From the NCBI GenBank assembly GCA_016987375.1, contig PJRA01000160.1, positions 2,111,701 through 2,175,700 on the forward strand: DNA of 64,000 bases, in the 5' to 3' direction. Position 1 is the stretch's first letter; every line of letters begins with the position of its first letter. The stretch is from Brachionus koreanus. Lineage: Eukaryota; Rotifera; Eurotatoria; Ploima; Brachionidae. The notes under the pieces were generated by a model. It was given only the letters and a program-made list of their open reading frames with translations, did not search any database and was not told where the DNA came from. The position numbers and the translations under genes were made by a program. Shown here piece by piece: positions 11,026 to 23,400 of the stretch.

Positions 11026-11786
11026 TTTCGATATTTAAAATTCAAAATTTTTCAATTTTTTTATACTAATTTCAATTGTAGTATTATCTTGTATTACTTT
11101 TTTAATTATTAAATCGTAACCAAATAAATTATTTTCTTTTTTTTTATTTTAAATGTATAATTCAAATATTTATATTACATGTCAAAAAAATTAATTATTA
11201 AATTTTTTTTAAAATTATTAATAAATTTAATTAAAAATTATTGGAGAATTTTTAAAATTTATCTTTAAGCTCTTTTGAAAACAATTTAAGTAAATAATAC
11301 TAATAAAAAAAATTAGAAAAAGACAATTAATTGAATTAATTAATTTATTATGCTTATATTCTCCGTTTAATCCAATCTTTAAATTTTGTTTTCGCTACAG
11401 TATTTAGGGCTTATAGTAAGAAACTATTTTAAATGGATCTTAATATTTATTTTTTGAAAACAAACAAAACAGGTGTTGTTGAAAAATCAGTTTCTAAAAA
11501 AAACTTACTTACAAGTAAATGGTTTATAAGTATTTCAAAGCTTTTTAAAATCAAATTTTGTTTTTGATGTCAAAAATAAAATGTTAAATGATATGTAGAA
11601 AATTTTACCTTCCTTCCCTTTTTTTAACTTAAAAAAAATAATAAATTTTAGTTATTTTTCTATTATTTATCTCATCAATTAACAAAAATTTAAATTTGAA
11701 ATTATTTTTATTTTAAAACTTTGTTTTTTTTTTCCTAAAATGGTAAACATCAGCTAAAAAATTCAATATTTATTGTGAATATAGTC
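11026..11786. other. Convergent intergenic region
   Basis: It lies between the 3' ends of paralogue 3 (plus strand) and sideroflexin (minus strand). It holds both 3' UTRs, with AATAAA at 11123 on the plus strand and at 11774-11769 on the minus strand. No further gene is seen. Confidence 0.5.
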
Positions 11787-12818
11787 TTAAAGACCTTTGT
11801 TATAGAAGACATAATCGCTATCTTTATAGCCGTCTTTGTAAAGCTTTTCTTTAAGATGATCTTCTAATTTACTGACTTGTATTGAACTCTTTTGAGGAAA
11901 TAAAGCACAACACATCGGCGTGGCAAAAACAAGACATGTACCAATTAAAATAAGCTGCAAACCAAGAGTCATCGGGAGACTTGTTTTAATTCTGGGATAT
12001 TTTTTTTCTAGAAAATTCATAGCAATCGGAGCTAGCACCATTCCGGGTGTAGCCATGATTACTCTAGAAATTACAACCTTTTAAAACAGGACAAAGAAAT
12101 TAATTATCTTTTTATTCATTTTAATAAAATAAATAATTACTTGAGATATAGCAACCTTAGCTGTTTTGGGTGAATGACCAATTTTTTCGTCTTTTTCATT
12201 TAACAGCTGAATTCCTTCTTGGATTTCGGTGCTTCTCATAAATGGCAAATTGAAACAATTAGCTGCTGCAACTGCTGCAAATGGAACAAAACGACCAGCG
12301 ATCGGAGGCATTTTTTTAGTCAACGAATTCAAAAATAAAGCAGTTGCTGTTGCACTGCCAGTAGCGATTGCAAACGAGGTTGCTAATCGAGAATTTGAAA
12401 TCGGCTTATCACCGCTTCTATTCGTATAATTTACAATCGCATTAAAAGACTGATTAATAACTTGCCAAAATACGGTACCTTGTGTAGTTTTATACCATGT
12501 AAGCATACCTGCGGTGATTAGCAAATTTCCCGGTACTTGGGCACTCATTCTGCCAATGAAAAACATTTTTTCCTTGGTATCCGGATGATAAGCCGAATCC
12601 ATAAGATATTTGGCCTTCCATAAGTCTTCAATTGTTTTATTTTGTGGAAGTGTTTTGTTTTTTCTAAAATTTTCTACTAAATTTTTTGATTCTTCAAGCT
12701 GTTGATTAGAAGCCAAAATATTCAAGGGGTTTGTGGTAACAAAAAAGTGTTTTGCCCGGCCAATATAGGTACTTTGATCATATCGAGGCTGATCAATATT
12801 TATATCTTGATTTGCCAT
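11787..12818 (-). CDS. SFXN1: Sideroflexin (mitochondrial serine transporter family, SFXN1/3-like)
   Basis: A multi-pass inner-mitochondrial-membrane carrier; SFXN1 and SFXN3 import serine for one-carbon metabolism. It has two exons on the minus strand, 12818-12141 and 12077-11787, with a 63-bp GT-AG intron in phase 0, giving 322 residues, the length of vertebrate SFXN1/3. Hallmarks visible are PRYDQSTYIGRAKHFF near the N-terminus, AYHPDTKEKMFFIGRMSAQVP, the NQSFNAIVNYTNRSGD block, GRFVPFAAVAAANCFNLP, the SRVIMATPGM segment across the splice, LVFATPMCCALFPQKSS, and the terminal FYNKGL. ATG 12818 fits the family start. Which vertebrate subtype it corresponds to cannot be settled by eye, so the symbol marks the family. 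AATAAA lies 13 bp after the stop. Confidence 0.95.
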
Positions 12819-13577
12819 TTTTTTTAAATCGAAAGCTCTAAAAACAAGAAAAAATCATAAAAACGAGTTTTTATTTGAGTGAAAGCACACCTTTTTGGTG
12901 TTTATACAGATTGCGTCAGTCTATGCCATTGGATCAGTTAAATTTCAAAACTATAAGCTAAATTTTTGTTTTTTATAATAATGAGAAACATTAAAATGGC
13001 TTATTTTTTGCTTTTGTGTAATTTCTTATCAATTTTTAAAAATTTTAAATTTAATAAATTCCAAGGTAAACTTGAATCAATTTTATCAAAAAGCAAAAGA
13101 ACTTGATTTTTTAGTTTCAAAAATGCTTGAATTTTTGTTTCTTAAAGCATAATGCAAAACTAAACTAAAAATTGAACACTTTGCCAATTCCAATTATAAA
13201 CTTTATATCATGATAATTATAAATAATAAACATAATTGCATTTGATCTAAGTTATTGGTTTTTTTTTTAATTTGTTTTTTATTTTTGAAAGCTTAAAAAA
13301 TTAATTTTTTTTAAATCTAATCTATAAATACTATAACTAACTTGTCTTTGGTTATCTTAAATTTATGAATTTATTTTATTCAAGGCATAAATAATTGAAT
13401 ATTAAGATTTTTAGCATGATTTAAGCCGTAGAGAACTTGCTCTACAAACCTTTTAGAGTCATTGATTTTTTTCACGTTAGGTCTTAGTAAATAATTATCT
13501 ATTGACATAATTTAAAACGATTTTTCAAAAGGTTTTGACAGAGTTTCACACAAATGTGTTAGTTTTTTAACTAAAAG
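12819..13577. other. Upstream region of sideroflexin; no gene seen
   Basis: It contains the 5' flank of the minus-strand sideroflexin gene and AT-rich sequence. No open frame or repeat can be supported. Confidence 0.4.
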
Positions 13578-13581
13578 CTTA

Positions 13582-13690
13582 TTTATTTATTTATTTATTA
13601 ATATTAAATTAACTCCTTTAAGGAGAAGTAAAAATAATTAATTTGTTTTTAGAAAAATATAAAAAATATTACATAAAAAAAATAAAAAAA
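13582..13690 (+). repeat. (TTTA)n-hairpin repeat unit, copy A
   Basis: A (TTTA)n microsatellite is followed by a short AT spacer, the near-palindrome CTCCTTTAAGGAG and an A-rich tail. A closely similar ~105-bp segment occurs on the opposite strand at 49093-49200. The same layout (microsatellite, hairpin with CC...GG arms, A-rich tail) is seen downstream of the LINE reading frame near 44657-44715. It is therefore probably the 3' end of a LINE or a LINE-derived element. Confidence 0.6.
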
Positions 13691-13867
13691 TAGAAAAAAA
13701 TAATAAAAAATTCATTTCAATTCAGATAAATAAAGATTAGGAGGGAAATTATTACATTTAAAGCTTAATCATATTTTAATAACTCCTTCAAAAGTTGCCT
13801 ATAATGTTTGAATCTTAAATTGTTTAGACATAGCCAGATAGAGTCCGAGATACCATCATTAGTCTTG

Positions 13868-14850
13868 TGATTAAGGTTTTTAAAAGCTTATGGTTTTACT
13901 GGATTAATAATTGACTTGAAAGTAGATTCCTTTTTTAATACAAAGCAGAAAATTGTTTTAGATTCATCAATGTCTAAATGGTTGAAAGTTAGTAGAAGAG
14001 TCCCACAAGGGTCGGTCTTAGAGCCGCATCTTTTTTTGATATTTATTAATGACCTTTCAAATTTTGTAAAAATAAATATCAATTGTTAAAGATATAAAGA
14101 CAACGTTTTATTTCAAAAAAATATAGATCATATTTCAAGTTGGCCTCTTACCTGGTCTCTTGATCTTTGTAATGCATATTGGATCAAAAAACCCAAACTA
14201 TGACTATACGATTTTTAAAAAATATGGGACTAAAACTATCTAAAACGACTCTATAAAAGGATTTAGGTATCTATATTCAAAATTTTCTTAAATGAACAAA
14301 CCAAGTCCGGCAAAAATTTTGCAAACTGATTGCTATGAATGATTGCAAAGAATTTCAATAAGTTAAATACAGAATCTTTAAGAATGCTATATACAGTGCT
14401 TGTACGGCCTTACTAAAGAGTTTGAAATAAATTGTTGGTGCCCATATTTAGAAAAAGAAATCGATGAACTTGAAAAAGTTGAAAAAAGAGCAACAAAAAT
14501 CATTCCTTTCCTTCGAAATTACTAATATGACAAATAACTTGAGTTGCTATAAGATCATAAATGACTATATGTATGTTAAACTTATTAATGGAATGAACTC
14601 TTTTTCCAATCAAGTATACAATTTGAGGAAACACACAAAAGGCATTGGAAGAGAAGATGTCAAAAATGCATTTTTTGTAACCATTTTTTGAAAAGTCGTG
14701 TGGTTAAAATTTGGAATAGCGTTCGGAACAGCTTAATTATATTTTATTTACAAGGAAATTTGCAATCAAAAACTGTGTTAAATTATTATGGTTTAAGTCG
14801 AAAACTCTATCTTTCAAATCCACTAACTAATCCATACCAGCTTTTTTAGA
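13868..14850 (+). pseudogene. Decayed non-LTR retrotransposon reverse transcriptase
   Basis: Conceptual translation over 13868-14100 gives an eroded reverse transcriptase core: FLKAYGFTG, then VPQGSVLEPHLFLIFINDLS (palm motif B), then a ruined YADD equivalent. Further on, near 14385, there is LYTVLVRPY, and near 14450 KEIDELEKVEKRATKI, matching the C-terminal part of CR1/Jockey-type reverse transcriptases. Frameshifts and stops break it throughout, so it is a dead copy. It is more degraded than the LINE at 43.2-44.6 kb, with which it shares these motifs. Confidence 0.7.
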
Positions 14851-15529
14851 AATTTTCGATTTCTCTATATAAATCCTTAATTTATTTAGGCAATCAATCA
14901 CCTCTTTTAAGTTCACTGTTAAACCAATTTCTTTTTCATCTTGAATACTCGAATCGGGCTGGTTAGTCTTAACTATTTCTATTATATATCTTGGTCCGTT
15001 AAAGACTCGTCAGTAGGCTTGTTTTGTTTCATTTCAATAAATTCATAAGCAGACATTTTATTGGAAAAATAGCTTTTTAAAAGTTTTTAAGTTTTTTTAA
15101 AAGTTCTTCAAGGCTCTCTACTGTTTTATCATGAATCTTTTTAGTAGCTAAAATTTTCTACTAATATTAAAAATTTTAATTAATAATATTTAGAGATAAA
15201 TAAAAAATATTAACTTTATAAAATATGAAAATTCAAATTTTGACTTGAAAATATCTAAAACATCAAAAACTGTGGCTTAAAAAAAATCTAGTTAAACTAA
15301 ATTTTATTTTAGAAAGGAGCAGGAGCAATTGCAATTGTAAAATAAAATTTCATTTTATTTGTAATTTATTACAAATTTTTAATTTTGCATATAAAAAAGA
15401 ATTCTCAAAAACTAAAACTAAATTAACAAATATATAATTTTAAATCATATGCATTAATTTAAAATTTTTTTTTTCTAATTACCATGTGTTTTCTTATTAA
15501 ATTATTTAATCGATTTTTTAGATTTAACG
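14851..15529. other. Intergenic, upstream of MetRS
   Basis: No gene is seen. A candidate acceptor (TTTTTTAG) ends at 15521, eight bases before the MetRS ATG, so a 5' UTR intron may lie here. Confidence 0.4.
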
Positions 15530-17861
15530 ATGGCAAAACAGCCCACGCCTGCTGAGCTAGCACAAGCGGTGTCTGAATTAGATTTCAATGTAAGTGAAGA
15601 AGAAATATCAGAGGCAAAAGACTTATGGAATCAAGAAGGACAGCATTTCACTAAAATCAAGACTGCTTGTCACCCAATGTAAATTATTTTTTGTCCAAAA
15701 AATATATTAGAAACCGTTCAATTGACTCTATTTTAGCTTACCTAAACAAAATTCGAAAAATATTCTAATAACTTCTGCTCTACCTTATGTGAACAATGTT
15801 CCTCATTTAGGTAACATAATTGGTTGTACTCTGAGTGCAGATATTTTTGCCAAGTACTACAGCTTGATTTTTTGTTCTAATAAAAATAATTATTTTTAAA
15901 GATTTTGTCGTATGAAAGAAATTAATACTTTGTTCATATGTGGCACAGATGAATACGGTACTACTACTGAGACTAAAGCGCTTGAAGAAGGCCTCACATG
16001 TCAAGAAATTTGCGCCAAATACTACAAGGAGCACAAAAAAGTCTACGACTGGTTCAATATTGAATTTGATTTTTTCGGTAGAACTAGCACTGAATGGCAA
16101 ACAAAAATATCCCAAGATATTTTCAATAAATTAAATCAAAATGGATTCATCTACGAAGACAAAGTCGAACAACTTTACTGTGAAAAATGTTCAAAATTTT
16201 TAGCGGATCGCTTTGTAGAAGGTATATGTCCATTTTGTTCGTATGTCGATGCTCGTGGTGATCAATGTGATAAGTGTGGTAAATTAATTAATGCCATTGA
16301 ATTAAAAGAACCACGATGTAAAACATGCTCAAGTCCGCCTATAATCAAATCAACTAGACATTTATTTCTTGATTTACCGAAGCTCAGTCCGAAATTAGAA
16401 GAATGGGCCGAAAACACTATAGACCAAGGCCATTGGACCAATACAGCCGCTGTAATTACCAAAGCTTGGCTAAAAGAAGGTCTCAAGGGACGCTGTATTA
16501 CTAGAGATCTGAAATGGGGAACGCCAGTTCCATTAGAGGGTTTTCAAGATAAAGTTTTTTATGTTTGGTTCGACGCCCCAATAGGTTATTTGTCCATAAC
16601 AGCTAATTATAGTGAAGAATGGGAAAAATGGTTCAAATCCCCCGAAAATATTAGTTATTATCAATTTATGGCCAAAGATAATGTGCCCTTTCACAGTGTT
16701 ATTTTTCCAAGCTGCCTTTTAGGCACTGGTGAAAACTATACTTTAGTTGAAAACTTGTCAGGAATTGGTAGATTTTATGAAGTCTATTTTGACAAGTTTA
16801 ATTTTGAAAAAAAATTTTAGATTATTTGAATTATGAAGAAGGAAAATTTAGCAAAAGTAGAGGTACCGGTGTCTTTGGTGATCAAGCAAAATTGACAAAT
16901 ATTGAATCCGATATATTTAGATTCTATCTTGCTTATATTAGACCAGAAACTCAGGATTCAACTTTTTCATGGGAAGATCTACAATCGAAAAATAATTCTG
17001 AACTCCTGAATAACTTAGGAAACTTCATTAACAGGTAGTCGTTTTTTTTTTTGATTTTAGCATAATCACTTATTTTGTATTTTGTAGAGCTCTTTCATTT
17101 TGTGAAAAATCTCTCGGTGGCGTGGTTCCGAAGATGGTTTTGACACAAGAAGATTTAAAAATATTAGCCAGAATAAATAATGAGCTTAAAGAATATGAAG
17201 AAAATTTAGAAAAACTAAAACTTAGAGACGGTATCAAGAACATTTTGACTATTTCAAAAATAGGCAATCAGTACATGCAAGCCAAAAAGCCTTGGACATT
17301 GATCAAAGGAACTGATGAAGAAAAGTGTGTTTAAAACTGAAAATAATTTGTTTTTAAATAATTTCTAATCCAAGGATTCAAGGAGCAACTGTAATTGGAG
17401 TCAGCGTAAATATTGCTTTTGTTTTATCCAGTGTTTTGTATCCATATATGCCAAATATTTCGGCCAAAATTCGCAAGCAACTTAACTTAAATACATTTGA
17501 TGTGATATCGGAAAAAGAGGTCTACGACAGTGAGCATCTCAGGTCTGATGAATATTCGCATCCAATTTTTTTTGACAAATTTTACAATTTTGTTCCAGAG
17601 GGTCATCAGATTGGAAAACCTGAGCCTCTTTTCAAAAGGATTATGGAAGCTGATGTAAAAGTTTGGAAGGAAAAATTTGGTGGTGTTCAGGAAAAAAAAC
17701 CCGAAGATTTAAAAAAGGATAAAAAGAGCGGTAAGAAAGGCGAAAAGAAAGAAAAAGTCAGCAAAGAGAAAAAAACTGATGGAAAAAAAGAAGAAGCTAA
17801 GCCAAATAATGCTGAAAATCAGATTAGCAACGCTGAAGTTGAAACAATTGAATCAAAATAA
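15530..17861 (+). CDS. MARS1: Cytosolic methionyl-tRNA synthetase
   Basis: A class I enzyme that charges tRNA-Met with methionine. Six exons (15530-15678, 15737-15853, 15902-16767, 16821-17034, 17088-17324, 17375-17861) join in one frame to 689 residues. The HIGH-type signature is PHLGN (residues 72-76) in [26 protein letters not shown] follows, then the zinc-binding cysteines in CEKCSKF, CPFC, CDKCGK and CKTC, then [32 protein letters not shown] and the KMSKS-type KFSKSRG (386-392). The anticodon-binding half has [16 protein letters not shown] and [11 protein letters not shown]. It matches metazoan cytosolic MARS1 closely, but the N-terminal GST-like domain is replaced by about 50 residues and there is no WHEP or EMAPII-like domain. 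The tail is Lys/Glu-rich. AATAAA lies at 17875. Confidence 0.95.
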
Positions 17862-20458
17862 AACATATTATTTTAATAAACTATGAAAATTTTATATGAT
17901 CATCAGTTTTAAAAAGTATAATTTATTTTAGTTTAAATTGTTTTGAATAAAATTCTTTGTTTCAATTAATTTTCTATTATTCAAATTAAAAAGGAAGGTT
18001 TTTGTTTACAAATTTTAACATTTTATGAATATCTAATTAAATAAATATTTCAAAATAGTTTAGCTTTTAATTTATTTTTTAGTTAGATAATGAAAGTGAT
18101 AGTTGATTTAAATTTTGACAATAAATTAAGATAAAATTACAGTTCTATTTTTTTAATTTCGATTAACTTAATCGAGCTAAAAGATAATTTTAATAAAAAG
18201 TTAACTTTAGAGAGCACTCAAATCCTAATTTGCCTATGGCATAACACATAAAGAAGATTTCATATTTAAAAGAATTAAGAATTTTCAATCTAAATTTACG
18301 AAATTTTTTTTAAAAAATATTAAATTATCTGGCTTAATGATTATTTAGAATTTATTGTTGTACATTTGATCATAATTATATTTAAATTAACCATTTTAAT
18401 CATAATTTTCTCTAACAATCTTTTAAAATTAATTTAAATTAATTTTTTTTATATACTTTAGATGAATTAAATAGAATACTTGAGGATAGGTTTTTTTTAA
18501 ATTGGAATTTAAAAAAAAATTTATTCCACCAAACGTGCTATATTTTTCAACCCTCTAATTTACATAAATTTTCATATCTTTTAATAGCGTTATGCTTACA
18601 ATGAAAAATTCACTTTTAAATTTAAAACTTTTTCACATAACCTTTCCATAAATCAAATTCAGAATATTATTTTCTAAAAATTTCTAAATTTTTTTTCAAA
18701 GAACATGTTTTTCAAAATTATAGAAAAAGTGTCACTTTTGAAAATACAAAAACTACAACATTCTAACAATTCTAGCAAGCATTTTAAATTTTTAAAATTG
18801 TCTTATCTTTTTACCCACTCTTTGAATATAAAATCAGTTTTATTTAAAATATTTTCCCTAGCTGAATAGTAAATACAGAACACCAGCAAAGTTTATAACT
18901 TGAATCCCAAAATATTGGTCTCATACAAAAAAAGAGAAACAAAAATAATAAACAAGACAAAATCGATTTTTAATGATTTTCGAATACTTAGAAGTAAGCT
19001 AAAAAATATTTTGAAAGATTTACAAAAATTGAAAAAAAATAATTTTTTAGATTTTGATGTCAAGTTTATGATATGGCTGTATATTTGCCTTTTAGTCAAT
19101 TACCATATTTCCTTGCCTATCAAACTTCTCAGAATCGAGTTAGTAGTGAAGAATTAATATATTTTATGCATACTTAAGCCTGATCTATTAAGAAAAAGCT
19201 GATATGAATCAAAGCAAATGTTGGCTTCATTTGAAAAAAGGGTCTTAGGAGGGCGCTTTTTAACATAGAAATGCAGATATACATATTTAATCAAAAAAGT
19301 AAATACGTTTTTTAATTTTTATTTTGATAGAATTTTGATTCAATTTGACTTGAGTTAATTGAATTTATTTATTTTTTTGCATTTTTAGATTTATAATAAG
19401 AGGTTTGTGAATAAAGATCTTATTTAAAAAAATCGAAAATGAAGGATAAAAAGATATTTTAAAAATTAGATTTTTTTTTAAATTTGAAAATAAAAAGAAG
19501 CAATTTTTGTTTTAAATATTTTTTTAAGAAGCGAGCAATTATAATTTATAAATTCATTTAATTTTTTCCTTTTATAAAAAATATGTATAGTAAATAAAGA
19601 AAGCAAGCAGCATTTTCGAGTTTAAAAATTATATAAAATAAACTTTGAAAATTAAAACGAAAAAATTATATTATTAAAAAAATTAATTTAATACTTTGTC
19701 AAATTTTTCTAAATATACTGAATAAATTTAAATGTAAAAGTTTACAACAAATTTATTAGGTGTTTTCAATTGCGAATTTAACTTTTAATTTAAAAAATAA
19801 TAACAAAGTTTTATCAAAATACAAATTTAAAAGTATAATTTTATCGAAAAGAAATTTTATATTTAAGAAACACATTTTTTACTCATTAGTATAAAATAAA
19901 ATTCTAAATCTTTTCAATAGATTTCTTGTGAGACTTTGATAATAAAATTTTCCTTATTTCTTAGACTTAATAGAATAATGAAAATTGAAATTTTGAATAA
20001 AAGTAATTATTGATGTTTTATGAAAATTTATTTAACTAATGATTAAAGATAAATTAAAAATTGTAATTTTTTTATTAAACTCTTTTAGCATACTAAACTT
20101 CTAAGACTTAAATTAGACCATTAAATAATCACATGACACAAAAATCATAAATAAAAGAGATTGTTTCGAATTTAAACAGCGTGCTATTGACTTATTGTTA
20201 TTTCAAATTCGAGACATTTTCATTTCATAGTCAAACAAAAGCTTCTTAAATTTTCAAATTATATAACTGTATTATAAAAACAAGAGTCTCAGTGCTTATT
20301 GCCAAAAATCATTTAAACCGTCTTAGTTAGTTTAATATTTTTAAATTCGAATTTTAATGGCTTAATGTTTCCTTTTTTTTAGATTCAAAATTAATAATTT
20401 TTTTACAGAATTTGAATGATAAATTTTTAATTGTACAAAACACATCGAATTAAGCACA
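17862..20458. other. Long AT-rich intergenic region
   Basis: 2.6 kb between MetRS and the giant cadherin. Only short low-complexity Lys/Asn/Ile frames are present (for example 18900-19157), none with recognisable motifs. It presumably holds the cadherin promoter and 5' UTR, but no element stands out. Confidence 0.45.
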
Positions 20459-23400
20459 ATGACCAAAGGAGCTTTGCTTGGTCTTATTTTTCTTATGAGC
20501 ATTTTTATAGGATCAATTTACTCAAACCAATTGACAAGTCTTTCAAAAGGCGAAGAACTTAAGCAAATTCACAAATTAAAACTCGAAATCGATTTGATGA
20601 AAAAAAACCTCACTCAATTTTACAATTATTCAATTATATGCGGAGGTAAAAGATACGAAGCGAGGGCTGACCAGACATTCAGCGATCGAACTATTCCACA
20701 AAAATTCCAAAATTTTGTTCTAGAAACTTATCTCAAGCCGGAAAACCGAGCAAACAAGTGTCCACGATGGTCTTACAATGTTGAAACGTTGCCGCGCTCT
20801 GGAGGCATGGAATCGCTACTAATTCCTGAAAATACAAAAATCGGCCACAAAGTATATCTATTGCTGGCGCTCGATCCCGAGTCCCAGCCTCTATACTACT
20901 TCATACGCAGGGCCGAATCCGAAACTGAACCTGATGATGATCCGGACGATGTTATTTTCAAGGTAAATGTGATCAAAATGGGAAACTCGTGGATCGGCGA
21001 AGTAATTCTGGACAAAGAGCTTGATTATGAGAAAAAACAATCATACAACTATTTAGCGTACGCCTATGATGGTGTCAATTTGCTTGAAAAATACAGCACC
21101 GTCGAAATTACAGACGTAGATGACGAAAAGCCGGAAATAATCACTCAGCATCCAAATTATAACTTAACCACGAAACAATTTGAATTTAAAATATTCGAGA
21201 ATACATCAATTGGTGAAGTCATAAATCCCAATCTAAAGATAGAGTTTCAGGACACAGACACACAAAATTCTCAATTACATACACGATTAACAAACTATGA
21301 AACAGGCATTGCTGACTCGCCATTTAGTTTGAACAATCATGGTGAACTTAGATTGGTATCAAATCTGGACTTTGAAACTCAAAAAGAACATGTTCTTTTA
21401 TTGACGGTTAGTGACACTGCTGGCGGCTTTAGTGAACAATTGATAAAAATTCAAGTGATTGATGTGCCTGATTTGCCACCAAAATTCATTGAGCCTAGGA
21501 ACATGATGATTGACACCGACAGAAAGCATTTTAATCCAAATTTTATTTTGAATAAACAATTTGTGTCTATGGATGAGGGTTATGTTTTATTTTATGAAAA
21601 TAAAGTTGGACATGTGTTCGATATTTTGGCTCTAAGTGCAAACAATGAGCCATTAGGGGACATAAAATATGAGCTCTTGGAGGACTCTACACAAATGAGC
21701 GGCTTTTTTGAAATAAAAAAACATTCAAAGAACAATACATGGTACTTGGACTGCATTGTACCGATCACATTAGAAAACCAAGAGGAGAAGTACTTGCATT
21801 TTAAAATAAGAGCCATTGAATCTGCAAATGAACCAAATGGAAAAAATTTCTTATTTACGGACAAACATGTAACTGTTAAGGTCATAAACGGAGATATGTG
21901 TTTGCCAGTGTTTGACAAAGAATTGTATGAATTTGAAGTTGTTGAAAATGTTAGACAGCTGCTTGAGCCTATTTATGTTAGTGACTGTGATCATGGTCTA
22001 AATGGAAAAATAAATTTGTCAACTACCAACAAGGATTTCTCGTTCAAGCTGGATCAAGTGTACAGATACTCTAAATTGGGTCTGTACATGGCCAAAGCTT
22101 ATGACTACGAGCAAAACATAACTGCTAATGGTCACATAATTGAATTTGAAATAATTGCCAGAGGAAATGAGAAATCATTGAATAAGTACGAGACTAGATC
22201 TTTGGTTAGGATCACAATTTTGGATCTAAACGAGTTTAAGCCTCGATTTGTGTTGCCAGCGCCGGCTTTTTTCCTCAAAGATGGCATTCCTACTGAACAG
22301 CAGCAAAGAATTTTTCTTTACAATGTGCTCGAGGGTCAAGATTTTTTGCTTGATGTAAGAGCTGAAGATCAGGACAAGGGAGGCGATGGAGAATTGTTCT
22401 ATTCTTGTCGATATCTTCATCCAGATGATACATTTGAAATAATTCAAAAATACAATTCAACCATTAATTTGTTCAATATAAGAATACCTGGTCGGTATTT
22501 TGATTCGACATCTAAAATACCAATTACATTTGCGGTGTTTGTTCAAGATTCAATGGACGATTTAACGCTTAGAAGCGAAATTATCATTTACTTGAGGCCA
22601 CAGTCGGCCGAACAAAAGGCTGCTTTTTTTGAATTTTCTGAATATGAATTTAAACTTAAAGAAAGTTCTAGTCAAAATTTAAGACTCAAATTAATTAATG
22701 AAAATCTAAGTGCATCTAAAATAAAGCTCGAAGAGCTGTCCGATCCACTTAATTTATTTTCGCCCGAATTCGAAGAGACTTGGATAAGCAAAAAAGATAT
22801 GATAACCATTTTAGAAAATGAGTCACTGGCCCTAAACGAGCCTGAACAAGAAGTCAATTCAGATTTGTTTGTTATTTTGTATCCAACTGATTCTAGTCGA
22901 GATTTTGACCAGCTATTTTTGGATAACAACAAATCGGACATTTATCAGTATAAACTCAGAGCCAAATTGGCCGAAAGATCCGACTTGTATAACGATGTAA
23001 CAATAAACGTCAAGCTAATTGACTTGAATGACAACAAGCCAGAATTGATCAACATAAATTTGCTTCCGAATCAACCTATGAGTGCTACTTTGGAAAAAAA
23101 TTTCTATCAGCACACTCTCATAAACATTAACAATACTCATTTTATTCCAAAAGTTCAAGACAATGATTTTAGCGATGAATTTGGTCTTAAGTCTTTGTAT
23201 TGTCGAGTGAATGACACTAGATTCTATTTGGACAATGAGCACATGTCAGCCGAGTTGGAACATCAATTTAGTTCAGTGTCTATTTTAGTCCGAGTATTGG
23301 CAAGTCCGGATAGCATCAGCAACGAAACAATTTGGCTAAATGTAACTTGTGAGGATAACTATTTTAACCGTAAGTCCGTGTACAACACAAACTGGTTTCC

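Noticed and set aside
15854..15901. Apparent non-canonical splice donor (AG|CT or GC) between MetRS exons 2 and 3
   Set aside because: Placing the donor a few bases earlier (AA|GTACTA, after 15853) gives a normal GT-AG intron and the expected protein join [14 protein letters not shown].
18900..19157. Open frame of 85 codons in the MetRS-cadherin interval, with an overlapping antisense frame
   Set aside because: It is low-complexity, with an equally long frame on the opposite strand, no homology I recognise and no splice context.
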